Below, in pieces: positions 34,458-42,352 of a stretch of 64,000 bases of DNA. The position numbers and the translations under genes are program-made. The stretch's first letter is position 1, and each line of letters begins with the position of its first letter. The notes below the pieces were generated by a model. That model was not told where the DNA came from. It did no database searches and was given only the letters and a program-made list of their open reading frames with translations. The stretch covers positions 4,402,001 to 4,466,000 of the forward strand of contig NZ_RJKE01000001.1 of assembly GCF_003751225.1 (NCBI RefSeq), written 5' to 3'. The stretch is from Actinocorallia herbida. Its GTDB lineage: Bacteria; Actinomycetota; Actinomycetes; Streptosporangiales; Streptosporangiaceae.

Positions 34458-34793
34458 ATGGGCAGAGCAACGCTGTTCGCGTGGAGCAGCCCGGTTCCGG
34501 ACGGCGCCGACGCGTTCGCCAAGTGGTACGACGAGGTCCACATCCCCGACGTCCGGGCCGCGATCCCGGCGATCGACCGGGTCGTACGCCACCGCGTCGC
34601 CGCGGAGCCCGGTTCGACGGACCAGCCCCGGTTCCTGACCGTCTACGAGCTCGCCGACGACGACGTGGCGAAGGCCGCCGCGCAGCTCGTCGAGGCCGCC
34701 AAGGCGGGACGGCTCAGGCAGTCGGAACTGATGGACTACACCACCCGTCCGCCGGTGCTGGAGTGGGCCGTCGTCGAATCGGCCGAGGACTGA
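34458..34793 (+). CDS. EthD-like/dimeric alpha-beta barrel protein
   Basis: A 111-residue protein with the family-type FAKWYDEVHIPDV motif near residues 20-35, the usual hallmark of small ferredoxin-like dimeric alpha-beta barrel proteins (EthD and relatives). AGAAGGAG lies upstream of the ATG. Relatives can be accessory proteins of P450 or ring-cleavage pathways, but no catalytic residue is certain. It sits between the carboxyltransferase and the VOC gene in the same operon. Confidence 0.8.
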   Translation: MGRATLFAWSSPVPDGADAFAKWYDEVHIPDVRAAIPAIDRVVRHRVAAEPGSTDQPRFLTVYELADDDVAKAAAQLVEAAKAGRLRQSELMDYTTRPPVLEWAVVESAED

Positions 34794-34806
34794 GGGAGAC
34801 ACACCG

Positions 34807-35736
34807 ATGAAGCAGCAGCCCGAGCTGACCGGCGACTTCGGCATCGGCCGGATGGTCCATGTCGTGCACATGTCCGATGACGCCCAGGAACTCCGCGAGT
34901 GGTACGAGCGGGTCTTCGGCGGGTTCGTCTACATGGGCGTCGAGGAGCCCAACTACCTCCCCTGGGAGGACCGACACGCGACCCTCCTCATGATCGGCGA
35001 CCTGTGCATCGAGACGATGTCGCCCGCCGAGCCGGTCAATCCGAAGCTCCCGGTCGGCAAGTTCTACACGAAGTTCGGCAGGCACCTGCACTCGGTCGGC
35101 TACAAGGTGGACGACCTCGTCGGCCTCGCCGAGCGGATGCTGGAGGCCGGCATCTACATCGGCAAGCCCGGCGGCGGCCGGATCGAGACGTTCGACCCGG
35201 AGACCGCCTACGTCTTCCCGAGCCCGCGCGACACCGCCGGACTCATGGTCGAGCTGTGCCGGACGGACATGCCGCAGGACCCGCGCGACCTGGACACCTG
35301 GTCGTCGCTGGCGAAGATGTGGCAGACCCACCCGCTCACCCTCGAGAAGTTCGAGTGCGTGACGCTCGGCGTGAAGGACCTGGAGTCGGCGGTCAAGATC
35401 TACGCCGACACCATGCAGGCCGTGCCGATCCGCTCGGGCGTGGACGCCGACCTCCAGGCCAAGTCGGAGATCCTCCGGCTCGGTGACTGCCTGCTCCAGC
35501 TGGTCGAGCCACTGGAGGAGGACTCCGACCTCGGACGGCATGTCGCCCGATGGGGCAACATGATCTTCAGCCTGCGGTTCAAGGTCGGCGACGTGGACGC
35601 GGCCGAGACCTGGCTCAACAAGAACGACGTCCGCACGACCCGGCTCCGGCCCGACCTCCTGGTGACGAACGTCGAGGACTCCTTCGGGGCTCCCCTGTAC
35701 TTCGGCAGCGAGGAGTTCGAGGTCGGCCCGGCCTGA
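34807..35736 (+). CDS. Two-domain VOC (glyoxalase/extradiol-type) protein
   Basis: A 309-residue protein with two vicinal-oxygen-chelate repeats, about residues 14-150 (RMVHVVHMSDDAQELREWYE) and 165-300 (FECVTLGVKDLESAVKIYAD). Each begins with a beta strand, then a helix with WY or YA. Possible metal ligands are His in VHVVHM and Glu in MVELCRT in the first half; the second half lacks the His and may be structural. It could be an epimerase, dioxygenase or lyase. Last gene of the operon. Confidence 0.85.
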   Translation: MKQQPELTGDFGIGRMVHVVHMSDDAQELREWYERVFGGFVYMGVEEPNYLPWEDRHATLLMIGDLCIETMSPAEPVNPKLPVGKFYTKFGRHLHSVGYKVDDLVGLAERMLEAGIYIGKPGGGRIETFDPETAYVFPSPRDTAGLMVELCRTDMPQDPRDLDTWSSLAKMWQTHPLTLEKFECVTLGVKDLESAVKIYADTMQAVPIRSGVDADLQAKSEILRLGDCLLQLVEPLEEDSDLGRHVARWGNMIFSLRFKVGDVDAAETWLNKNDVRTTRLRPDLLVTNVEDSFGAPLYFGSEEFEVGPA

Positions 35737-35808
35737 TCCGCGACTCCCCGCGAGGGGCGGGCCGTCCTCCGGCGCTGGTCGGTCCGCTCCTACCGGTCGT
35801 ACGACCAG

Positions 35809-35845
35809 AAAGGCCCCTGAGACGGATTCCGTCTCAGGGGCCTTT
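35809..35845. terminator. Strong bidirectional terminator
   Basis: A perfect 17-bp stem, AAAGGCCCCTGAGACGG, with a 3-base ATT loop. It has A on one side and T on the other, so it can work in both directions between the VOC gene and the leftward MaoC pair. Confidence 0.9.
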
Positions 35846-35856
35846 CACTCGCCCGG

Positions 35857-36312
35857 TCAGGCGTTGAGGATCAAGCGGGCCGTGCCGGCGACGAGCCTGT
35901 CGCCGTTCTGGCGGTCGGCCCACACCTCGACGGTCAGGGAGACGGCTCCGTCGCGGGCGGTCTCCCGCGCGGTCACGACGCCTCCGCAGACCACCTCGTC
36001 GCCCTTGAGCGCGGGTGCCTTGAACCGGCATTCGAGGTGCTCGAGCCTGCCCCGCCCGACGACCCACTCGTCGAGCATGCAGTGCAGCCAGCCCCAGATG
36101 AGGTTGCCCATGCCGATGGCGCCCGGGTAGCCCGCGGCCCGGCCCGCCTCGTCGTCCATGTGGATGCCCACGAACTCGTCGTTGACGGCGGCGTAGCGGT
36201 TCCACGCCTCGAGGCCCGCGGTCCGGGTGAAGCCCGGGACGGAGGTGCCTTCGGTGGTCTCTTCGGTCGCGGCGGACTCCGCGAGGGCGGCGTGCACGGC
36301 GGTGTCGGTCAT
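35857..36312 (-). CDS. MaoC-like enoyl-CoA hydratase, catalytic subunit
   Basis: A 151-residue hot-dog-fold protein with the hydratase-2 motif around VNDEFVGIHMDDEAG (D45 and H51 as the likely catalytic pair), followed by GAIGMGNLIWGWL. It adds water to enoyl-CoA. The adjacent upstream gene is a second hot-dog protein; such pairs form heteromeric hydratases such as ChsH1-ChsH2 of cholesterol side-chain degradation. The gap between the two is 17 bases. Confidence 0.88.
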   Translation of the reverse strand: MTDTAVHAALAESAATEETTEGTSVPGFTRTAGLEAWNRYAAVNDEFVGIHMDDEAGRAAGYPGAIGMGNLIWGWLHCMLDEWVVGRGRLEHLECRFKAPALKGDEVVCGGVVTARETARDGAVSLTVEVWADRQNGDRLVAGTARLILNA

Positions 36313-36329
36313 CGGTTCCTCCCGGAAGG

Positions 36330-36863
36330 TCAGTAGCGGATGAGGGTCATGCGGAAGGTCTTGACCTCGTCGCCGTCCTGGTTCGTCCAGAGAGTGGCGG
36401 TGTCGGTCATCAGCATCCGGCCGAGGCGGCCGGTGCGCTCGGAGTACCGCTCGACGGCCGACGCGGAGGTGATCACGTCACCGGGACGGACGGGCACGCC
36501 CGTGTAGGTCGCGGAGACACCCCCGTTGAGCGCGCGCTTGAGCTCGGGTGGCCGGACGCCGAGGAAGTGCTCCATCGCGCCGGAGCTGCGGTAGGAGGGG
36601 TCGAGGTCGATCTCGACGCCCGTGCCGGTGAGTTCCGCCGCGCCCCAGGCGAAGGGGTTGAAGTCCAGTGGGGCGACCAGGCCGCCCTCCTGCGCGGCGC
36701 GCGGGTCGGTGTACCGCGCGGGGGGCTTGGCCGGGAAGTGGACCGCGGCCGCCCAGCGGCGGATGTCGGACGCGCCGACCGGATAGGAGGTCTGCCGCCG
36801 GTAGGGCCTGCCGATGACCTCCAGCATGTCGGGCCGGATGAGGCTGTCTTCGCGTTCGCTCAT
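36330..36863 (-). CDS. MaoC-like partner (FAS1-type dehydratase domain)
   Basis: A 177-residue hot-dog-fold protein of the MaoC_dehydrat_N/FAS1_DH region type: it starts IGRPYRRQTSYPVGASDIRR, contains the VAPLDFNPFAW stretch and a late strand pair (VSATYTGVPVRPGDVITSAS). The D-x5-H hydratase motif is absent, so it is probably the non-catalytic substrate-binding partner of the downstream MaoC protein. It is the first gene of a two-gene leftward unit whose start is about 270 bp from a divergent SDR. Confidence 0.85.
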   Translation of the reverse strand: MSEREDSLIRPDMLEVIGRPYRRQTSYPVGASDIRRWAAAVHFPAKPPARYTDPRAAQEGGLVAPLDFNPFAWGAAELTGTGVEIDLDPSYRSSGAMEHFLGVRPPELKRALNGGVSATYTGVPVRPGDVITSASAVERYSERTGRLGRMLMTDTATLWTNQDGDEVKTFRMTLIRY

Positions 36864-36951
36864 GTGCCGTCTGTCCCTTTCCCTCTCCCCTGCGCGCCCT
36901 GGTGGCCGAAGCGCCGGGTGAGTCGTGCTTTCACGTGCTGATCGTACTGTA

Positions 36952-36961
36952 TTGATGGATA
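36952..36961. promoter_or_regulatory. Shared motif between MaoC pair and SDR
   Basis: TTGATGGATA is the reverse complement of TATCCATCAA, matching the island motif TATCC(A/G)TC(G/A)A. It sits in an AT-rich patch (36945-36985) of an otherwise very GC-rich divergent gap. -35/-10 boxes are not clear. Confidence 0.4.
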
Positions 36962-37132
36962 GATGTAGAAATCTCGAATCAACTATGGACGGACCGCGTG
37001 CCGCCTTCTACGGTGGAGGCGGGCCCGAGCCGACTCGCGTCGGCCGGGCACCAGAGACCTCTCCGCGCCGCCGCGCGGCCGGAGCAGAGCCGTCGGCGAC
37101 CGCGGAGCCCACCCCGAGAGAAGGGCTCCCAG

Positions 37133-37909
37133 ATGACCGCAGAGCAGACGCACGCCGGAAGGCGCGCCCTGGTGACGGGCGCGGGCCAGGGCATGGGCCG
37201 CGTGATCGCCCGCGAGCTGGCCCGCCGGGGCGCCGAGGTGATCGTCAACGACCTCGACCGGGACCGGGCCGACGCCGTCGCCGCCGAGATCACCGCGGCC
37301 GGGGGCAAGGCCTCCGGCACCGTCTTCGACGTGACGGACTTCGGCTCCGTGCGGGCCGCCGCCGAGGCGATCGGGCCCCTGGACGTCCTGGTGAACAACG
37401 CGGGCAACGCCGGCCGCGTCACCGGGCCCACCCGCGACGACTTCGCCCCCTTCGTCGCCACCGACCCCGCCGACTGGGACGGCTTCCTCAACGTCAACCT
37501 GTACGGCGTGATGCACACCGCCCGCGCGTTCGTGCCCGCCATGATCGAGCGGTCGTGGGGCAGGGTGGTGACGATCATCTCCGACGCCGGCCGCCTCGGT
37601 GAGCCGACCATGGCGGCGTACTCCGCGGCCAAGGCGGGCGCGGCGGGGTTCAGCCGCGCGCTGGCCCGCGAGGTCGGCAGGTACGGCGTGACGGTCAACT
37701 GTGTCTCCCTCGGCACCGTCGGCCCCGACCGGGCCGAGGACGACCCCGACGCCCCGGAACTCGCCCAGGCCGTCAGCCGGTACGTGATCCGCCGCTCGGG
37801 GCGGCCCGACGAGGTCGCCGCGATGATCGCGTTCCTGTCCGGGCCGCAGGCCGGATGGGTGACCGGCCAGACCTACCCCGTCAACGGCGGCTACTCCTTC
37901 GCCCTGTGA
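37133..37909 (+). CDS. SDR family oxidoreductase (FabG-like)
   Basis: A 258-residue short-chain dehydrogenase with TGAGQGMGR, NNAG, an active-site Ser in IISDAGR and YSAAK. The tail WVTGQTYPVNGGYSF is typical. It reduces or oxidises a hydroxyl/keto group, perhaps a 3-hydroxyacyl-CoA. The upstream in-frame extension to 36998 is low-complexity, so ATG at 37133 is chosen. Single gene, divergent from the MaoC pair. Confidence 0.92.
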   Translation: MTAEQTHAGRRALVTGAGQGMGRVIARELARRGAEVIVNDLDRDRADAVAAEITAAGGKASGTVFDVTDFGSVRAAAEAIGPLDVLVNNAGNAGRVTGPTRDDFAPFVATDPADWDGFLNVNLYGVMHTARAFVPAMIERSWGRVVTIISDAGRLGEPTMAAYSAAKAGAAGFSRALAREVGRYGVTVNCVSLGTVGPDRAEDDPDAPELAQAVSRYVIRRSGRPDEVAAMIAFLSGPQAGWVTGQTYPVNGGYSFAL

Positions 37910-37913
37910 AACG

Positions 37914-37949
37914 CGTCGGCGCGCGGCCCTCGCGGGTCGCGCGCCGACG
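37914..37949. terminator. Bidirectional hairpin between SDR and amidohydrolase
   Basis: CGTCGGCGCGCG pairs perfectly with CGCGCGCCGACG around a 12-base loop, between two convergent stop codons. Confidence 0.7.
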
Positions 37950-37962
37950 GCTCCCGGCACGC

Positions 37963-39225
37963 TCAGGACGACGCGTGGTTCTGCGCGTAGAGCTCGCGCC
38001 ATTCGTGCTTCGAACGAATGGTGGTGTCGACGTCCGGGGACTGCGCGCGCAGCGCGCCGACCGTCGCCTGCTCCTTCGGGATGACCGCGAACGGGTCGAT
38101 GTCGAAGAATCGGCAGGTGTTCTGCCAGGTGATCTTATTGATCTCGTCGTCGGGCACGCCGGAGCCCTGCATCTCGTCGAGGACGAACTCGGGGGCGTTC
38201 GGCCAGATGGAGTCCGAGTGGGGGTAGTCGCACTCCCAGGCGATGATGTCGACGCCGATGTCGTGCCGGACCTTCAGCGCGGTCGGGTCGGTGACGTAGC
38301 AGGCCAGCGAGTGCTCGCGGAAGATGTCGCTGGGCAGCTTGCCGCCGAGGTCGTGGCCGAGCCACTTCTGGTTCGTGTAGTGCCGGTCGCAGCGGTCCAG
38401 GTAGAACGGGATCCAGCCGATGCCCGCCTCCGACCAGGCGATCTTCAGGTCCGGGTACTTCGTCATCGCCCCGCCCCACAGCAGGTCCTGCGCGGCGAAC
38501 GTCGACACCTGGGTGGCCAGGATGATCATGTTGTCGATCGGCGCGTCCGGCGCCATCTTGATCGCGCCGAAGCCCTGCCCGATGTGCAGGCACATGACCA
38601 CGCCGGTCTCCGACACCGCGCGGAAGAACGGGTCCCAGTACTCCAGGTCGTGGTAGCTCGGCAGGCCCTGGATGTGCGGCAGCTCCGGCATCGTCACGGC
38701 CTTGACGCCCTTGGCCGCGACCCGCCGCACCTCCTTCGCAAGCTCCTCCGGGTTCCACACGGGGCCGAGCGCGATCGGGATGAAGCGGCCCGGGTACGTG
38801 GCGGCCCACTCGTCGATGTGCCAGTCGTTGTAGGCCTTCAGCATGATGAGGGCCAGGTCCTTGTCCTCGGCCTCCTGGAAGAACCTGGCGCTGAAGCCGG
38901 CGAACGACGGGAAGCACATCGACGCCAGGATCCCGTTGCGGTCCATGTCCCTGACGCGCTCATGGATGTTGTAGCTGCCGGGCCGCATCTCGGCGAACGT
39001 CGAGGGGTTCATCCCCCACTCCTCGTTCGGCCAGCCGACCACCGCGTTCAGGCTGCTGGACGCGCTGGCGACACCCTGGAACCACCACTTCTCGTAGCCG
39101 TTCTCGTCCATGATGGACTTGGGCGCCTGGTCCTTGTACTTGGCCGGCACATGGTTGTCGAACATGTCGCGCGGCTCGACCACATGGTCGTCGATGCTCA
39201 CCAGGATCAGGTCTTCGACGTTCAC
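37963..39225 (-). CDS. Amidohydrolase-2 family protein (ACMSD/decarboxylase-like)
   Basis: A 420-residue TIM-barrel metal enzyme. The N-terminal strand ISIDDHVVEP-like segment (VSIDDHVVEPRDMF) gives the first ligand. Later His in CLHIGQGFG and the Asp in CDYPHSDSIWP complete the usual set. Members hydrolyse or decarboxylate small cyclic or acyl compounds; several actinobacterial homologues occur in uncharacterised acyl-CoA clusters. It lies 58 bases downstream of the luciferase-like gene, so both form a leftward unit. Confidence 0.9.
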   Translation of the reverse strand: MNVEDLILVSIDDHVVEPRDMFDNHVPAKYKDQAPKSIMDENGYEKWWFQGVASASSSLNAVVGWPNEEWGMNPSTFAEMRPGSYNIHERVRDMDRNGILASMCFPSFAGFSARFFQEAEDKDLALIMLKAYNDWHIDEWAATYPGRFIPIALGPVWNPEELAKEVRRVAAKGVKAVTMPELPHIQGLPSYHDLEYWDPFFRAVSETGVVMCLHIGQGFGAIKMAPDAPIDNMIILATQVSTFAAQDLLWGGAMTKYPDLKIAWSEAGIGWIPFYLDRCDRHYTNQKWLGHDLGGKLPSDIFREHSLACYVTDPTALKVRHDIGVDIIAWECDYPHSDSIWPNAPEFVLDEMQGSGVPDDEINKITWQNTCRFFDIDPFAVIPKEQATVGALRAQSPDVDTTIRSKHEWRELYAQNHASS

Positions 39226-39283
39226 GGGGGTGTTCCTCTCTAGGTCCGGTCGGGGAGGTCGTGGGGGCGCGTCGGAGCGCCGG

Positions 39284-40147
39284 TCACCACTGGGAGATCT
39301 CGGGGATGACCTTGGTGCCGAGCGTCTCCAGCGGGGTGAGGGACGCGACGGCGGGAAGCGCGCAGTAGACGGTCGTGAAGCCCGTCCGGTGGAGGCGGTC
39401 CAGCTCGCCCATCAGGGCGTCGACCCAGCCGGCCTCCTCGGTCGCGACGGGCAGGACCGCGGTCTTCTCGATCTCGCGGTGGTCGCGGCCGAGCTGGTCG
39501 CAGTGCTCGAGCAGCCTGGTGATCTTCTGGCCCGCGTCGGCTCCGCCGAAGACGTTGAAGGCGTCGGCGTACTTCGCGGCGATGCGCAGGGTCGTCCGCT
39601 CTCCGCCGCCGCCGACGAGGACCCGCGGCGAGGAGACCGGGCGCGGCTCGTTCAGCGTGCTGGCGAGCTGGTAGTGCTGGCCCAGATAGGACGAGGTGCT
39701 CTCGCTCCACATCTGGAGGCAGATCTCCAGCGTCTCCTCGAGGCGGGCGAAGCGCTCGCGCTGCGGGGCGAACGGGAGCCCGAGGCCCTGGGCCTCCTCG
39801 TCGTTCCAGCCCGCGCCGATGCCCAGCCAGGCCCTGCCACCCGACAGCACGTCGAGGGTGGTGACCATCTTGGCGAGCAGGCCGGGCGCGCGGTACGTCG
39901 CCGCGGTGACGAGCGTCTGGAGCTCGATCTTCCGGGTCTGCCCGGCGAGGAAGCCGAGCGCCGTGTAGGCCTCCAGCATCGGCTCGTTCTCCTCGCCGAT
40001 GAGGCTGATCTGCCACAGGTGGTCGGTGAGGCTGAGCCTGGCGAAACCGGCGTCCTCGGCCGTCCGCGCGACGCGGGTCAGCGCGCCGGCCATCTGCCGG
40101 GGCTCGCCGAAGCTCGCGTAGTCGTTGATGTGCAGGGCAAGTCTCAT
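39284..40147 (-). CDS. LLM class (luciferase-like) oxidoreductase, probably F420-dependent
   Basis: A 287-residue TIM-barrel protein with the family N-terminus (LALHINDYASFGEPRQMAGA), SLTDHLWQISLIGEENEPML, and LGIGAGWNDEEAQGLGLPF with the phosphate-binding GIGAGWNxxE motif. It is an FMN- or F420-using oxidoreductase; in actinomycetes the GAGWN form is often F420-dependent. It may act as a monooxygenase or reductase on the pathway substrate. First gene of the amidohydrolase unit. Confidence 0.9.
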   Translation of the reverse strand: MRLALHINDYASFGEPRQMAGALTRVARTAEDAGFARLSLTDHLWQISLIGEENEPMLEAYTALGFLAGQTRKIELQTLVTAATYRAPGLLAKMVTTLDVLSGGRAWLGIGAGWNDEEAQGLGLPFAPQRERFARLEETLEICLQMWSESTSSYLGQHYQLASTLNEPRPVSSPRVLVGGGGERTTLRIAAKYADAFNVFGGADAGQKITRLLEHCDQLGRDHREIEKTAVLPVATEEAGWVDALMGELDRLHRTGFTTVYCALPAVASLTPLETLGTKVIPEISQW

Positions 40148-40186
40148 GGGGTGCTCCGGGCCTCCCCGCTGCGTTGCGGGATAATT

Positions 40187-40206
40187 CGATATGCATCCAT
40201 CTATCG
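40187..40206. promoter_or_regulatory. Dyad upstream of the luciferase-like gene
   Basis: CGATA and TATCG form perfect 5-bp arms around 10 bases, the same geometry as CGATA-N10-CATCG upstream of the 13-gene operon. The centre contains ATCCATC, a partial match to the shared island motif. It lies in an AT-rich patch of the 302-bp divergent gap. Confidence 0.42.
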
Positions 40207-40305
40207 CATCATTGCGCACCGACCGGGGCGGACGCAATGGGTCGGGCGAGACGAGACGGGTGGATCGATGGATCACACGGGGCCAGGATCGGCACCGCCG
40301 GATGC

Positions 40306-40343
40306 TTGACAGACCGGACATACCGTTCCTTAGATTTAAATCT
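40306..40343 (+). promoter_or_regulatory. Promoter of the MFS transporter with a 12-bp perfect palindrome
   Basis: TTGACA and TTAGAT are 18 bases apart. The perfect palindrome AGATTTAAATCT (40332-40343) overlaps the -10 end and the expected start of transcription, so a repressor bound there would block initiation. The leader to the ATG is about 108 bases, with no other structure seen. Confidence 0.55.
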
Positions 40344-40449
40344 CTCGATCTGTGAGCTGAGTCACCGGAGCTGCCTCGGCCGGGATCGTCCCGACAGACC
40401 CCCACCCGGCGTGCGCTCGCGCCCGCCATTTCTTCGGGAGACCCCCCAC

Positions 40450-41796
40450 ATGCGACGCGATCCGTCAGTCCCCCGTGAACCCCTGCCCCCGGCCGCCCGC
40501 AAGGCGGCCTTCGCAGGGTTCGTCGGAACCTTCATCGAGTACTACGACTTCGCCCTGTACGGCGTCCTCACCGTCTACTTCTCGCCGCTCTTCTTCCCGG
40601 CCGACGACCCCTCGACGTCCCTGCTCACCGGCCTCGCCGTCTTCGGCGCGGGCTTCGTCGCCCGGCCCGTCGGCGGGATCATCTTCGGCAGGATCGGCGA
40701 CCGGCACGGCCGCCGGCACGCCCTCGTCGCGAGCGTCCTGCTGATGGGCCTGTGCAGCACGCTCGTCGCCCTCCTGCCGACGTACGACAGCATCGGGATC
40801 GCGGCGCCGGTCCTCCTGGTGCTGCTGCGGCTCGGGCAGGGCATCTCGGCGGGCAGCGAGATGCTGGGCTCGATCACCTATGTCCTGGAGTCCGTGCCCA
40901 GGTCCCGGCGGGTCTTCATGGCGTCGCTGACCCCGATGGGGGCGCTCGCCGGCGGTACCGTCAGCTCGGTCGTCGCCGCGATCCTCGCGGGCACGCTCGG
41001 CGGCGACGCCATGACGTCCTACGGCTGGCGGATCGCGTTCTTCCTCGCGGCTCCCCTCGCCGTCTTCGCCCTGCTCATCAGGTCGCGGCTGGAGGACTCT
41101 CCCGAGTTCACCGAGATCGCCGCGCAGCGCGAGGTCGTCAAGACGCCGCTGCGCGAGATCTTCCGGACGCACCGCCGCAACCTGCTCATCGCGGGCGGCA
41201 TCGCGATGGCCGCCAACGGCGCGCCGAACACCGCGATCTGGTTCCACTCCTACCTGGTCGGCGAACGCGGCATCCCCGGCGAGCAGGTGTTCGCCGCCAG
41301 CGCGCTGATGGGCCTTCCGATCGCCCTGCTCTCCCCGGTGGCGGGCCGCCTGTGCGACCGTTTCGGGCAGCGCCGCGTCCTCGCCGCGGTGCTGTGCGGC
41401 TACCTCGTGGTGTCGTTCCCGGTGCTGCACTTCATCTCGCGGGCCGACGGGGTGCTCCAGCTCATCGTGGTGATGGGCTCGTTCAGCCTGCTCGGCGCGC
41501 TCGTGCAGGCGCCCGCCTTCAGCTACATCGCCGAGCTCTTCCCCGCCCGGGTCCGCTACACCGGCGCCAACTTCGGCCAGAACATCGGCACGGTCTTCGG
41601 CAGCGGCGTCGCCCCGTTCGTCGCCGCCGTCCTCGTCACCGCGACGGGCTCGACCCTCGGCCCGGGGCTCTGGATCGTGGCCGTCTGCCTCATCGCGTTC
41701 GTCGCGCTCTCGTTCCGGGCCGTGCACTACGTCGCTGGGGTGGACTCCGCCGACCCGGCGTCCGCCGAGTCCCAGCCGGCGCCCGACCCCGTCTGA
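40450..41796 (+). CDS. MFS transporter, metabolite:H+ symporter (MHS) family
   Basis: A 448-residue, 12-helix membrane transporter. The MHS-type N-terminus GFVGTFIEYYDFALYG and the loop GDRHGRRHALVAS are present, as are RVRYTGANFGQN-type late motifs. MHS members take up organic acids such as shikimate, benzoate-like acids or alpha-ketoglutarate. The position next to catabolic genes suggests substrate uptake. ATG follows GGGAG by about nine bases; the upstream in-frame extension is low-complexity. Confidence 0.93.
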   Translation: MRRDPSVPREPLPPAARKAAFAGFVGTFIEYYDFALYGVLTVYFSPLFFPADDPSTSLLTGLAVFGAGFVARPVGGIIFGRIGDRHGRRHALVASVLLMGLCSTLVALLPTYDSIGIAAPVLLVLLRLGQGISAGSEMLGSITYVLESVPRSRRVFMASLTPMGALAGGTVSSVVAAILAGTLGGDAMTSYGWRIAFFLAAPLAVFALLIRSRLEDSPEFTEIAAQREVVKTPLREIFRTHRRNLLIAGGIAMAANGAPNTAIWFHSYLVGERGIPGEQVFAASALMGLPIALLSPVAGRLCDRFGQRRVLAAVLCGYLVVSFPVLHFISRADGVLQLIVVMGSFSLLGALVQAPAFSYIAELFPARVRYTGANFGQNIGTVFGSGVAPFVAAVLVTATGSTLGPGLWIVAVCLIAFVALSFRAVHYVAGVDSADPASAESQPAPDPV

Positions 41797-41868
41797 CCCC
41801 TTCCACCCGGCCGGTTCCTCCTGTTCTCTGGGGGGACCGGCCCCTCTCGTCCCCCGAAAGGACTCCCC

Positions 41869-42279
41869 GTGGACGATCTCGAAGCCGTCAAGCAGCTCAA
41901 GGCCCGCTACTGCCGTCTCCTCGACGCCAAGGACTGGACCGCCTACGCGGGCCTCTTCACCGCCGACGTCGTCGTGGACCTCAGCGAAGGCGGCGGCCGC
42001 GTCATCGAGGGCGCCGAGGCGTTCCTCGCGTTCCTCGTCCCCCAGCTCACCGGGGTGGTCACCGTCCACCACTGCTACATGCCGGAGATCTCCTTCCCCT
42101 CCGCCTCCACCGCGCAGGGCGTCTGGGCCATGGAGGACCGCCTGCGCTTCCCCGACGGAACCGACGTCACGGGCTTCGGCCACTACCACGAGACCTACGT
42201 CCGCACCGCGGACGGCTGGCGCATCAAGACCACCCGCCTGACCCGCCTCCGTCTCGACATCGTTCCGCCGAAGTCCTGA
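41869..42279 (+). CDS. SnoaL-like/NTF2-fold protein
   Basis: A 136-residue small alpha+beta barrel protein (DDLEAVKQLKARYCRLLDAK, then WTAYAGLFTADVVVDL, and a C-terminal TADGWRIKTTRLTRLRL). The family includes ketosteroid-isomerase-like, dehydratase and hydrolase enzymes; the Tyr/Asp pair is suggestive but catalysis is not proven. It follows the transporter by 72 bases and is likely co-transcribed. Confidence 0.85.
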   Translation: MDDLEAVKQLKARYCRLLDAKDWTAYAGLFTADVVVDLSEGGGRVIEGAEAFLAFLVPQLTGVVTVHHCYMPEISFPSASTAQGVWAMEDRLRFPDGTDVTGFGHYHETYVRTADGWRIKTTRLTRLRLDIVPPKS

Positions 42280-42352
42280 CGCGCCCCGGATCCGGCCTCG
42301 TCCGCCGTCGGAGGATGGGCGGCCGCAGAGCCGCCGGGGAGCCGGTCCGGAG

